Origin: Gammaproteobacteria bacterium
Lineage (GTDB): Bacteria; Pseudomonadota; Gammaproteobacteria; Thiohalomonadales; Thiohalomonadaceae
Assembly (NCBI GenBank): GCA_015232955.1
Contig: JADFYS010000134.1
Location: forward strand, 1 to 5,884
Direction: 5' to 3'
DNA length: 5,884 bases
Part shown: piece by piece, positions 5,878 through 5,884 of the stretch
How positions within the stretch are numbered: the first letter of the stretch is position 1
How the letters are laid out: each line of letters opens with the position of its first letter
The notes under the pieces: model-generated
Told to the model about the DNA's origin: nothing
Databases searched by the model: none
The model's input: only the letters and a program-made list of their open reading frames with translations
Program-made: the position numbers and the translations under genes

Positions 5878-5884
5878 AAGGCAT

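Overview
The window looks like chromosome of a gammaproteobacterium with mid-to-high GC. The proteins point that way: an E. coli-type family I pyrophosphatase, a BtuR/CobO corrinoid adenosyltransferase, a class II DAHP synthase and a periplasmic MlaC-type lipid carrier. Degenerate dispersed intergenic repeats of a style common in environmental gammaproteobacteria fit the same picture. A sulfur-metabolising relative of Chromatiales or Thiotrichales is possible but is only a guess. No phage, IS, CRISPR, tRNA or rRNA is visible.

Layout: positions 1-251 hold no gene and are a patchwork of repeat-like elements: a hairpin element, a TATACCC-type repeat and a palindromic GTGGGAACGAGG-type repeat. 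Four genes then lie on the minus strand and are read right to left: class II DAHP synthase (start about 3669), a TauE/SafE permease, inorganic pyrophosphatase and cobO/btuR. Their gaps are 33, 49 and 18 bp, so they may form one transcription unit. A divergent intergenic region of about 200 bp (3670-3873) carries a 15-bp palindrome resembling a Fur box. To its right, on the plus strand, are an mlaC-like gene and, 10 bp after it, a permease of the SO_0444-type Cu/Zn efflux family (DUF318/ArsP-related). Positions 5666-5884 hold no convincing gene and end in a second copy of the TATACCC repeat.

How the genes work together: the left-hand set is housekeeping metabolism (entry to the shikimate pathway, anion export, pyrophosphate removal, adenosylcobalamin formation) with no obvious single pathway. 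The right-hand pair joins a periplasmic phospholipid carrier with a membrane metal or metalloid exporter, so both are cell-envelope proteins. No mlaFEDB genes are present here, so this mlaC is separated from any classical Mla operon in the visible region.

The two strongest oddities are these. The permease reading frame extends upstream of its first GTG into clearly conserved sequence, but that extension has no ATG, GTG or TTG; the best-placed initiator is an ATC at 4583. Also, a 27-bp perfect direct repeat brackets the whole six-gene block, with 5673 bp between copies. I found no evidence for a wholly new multi-gene system.
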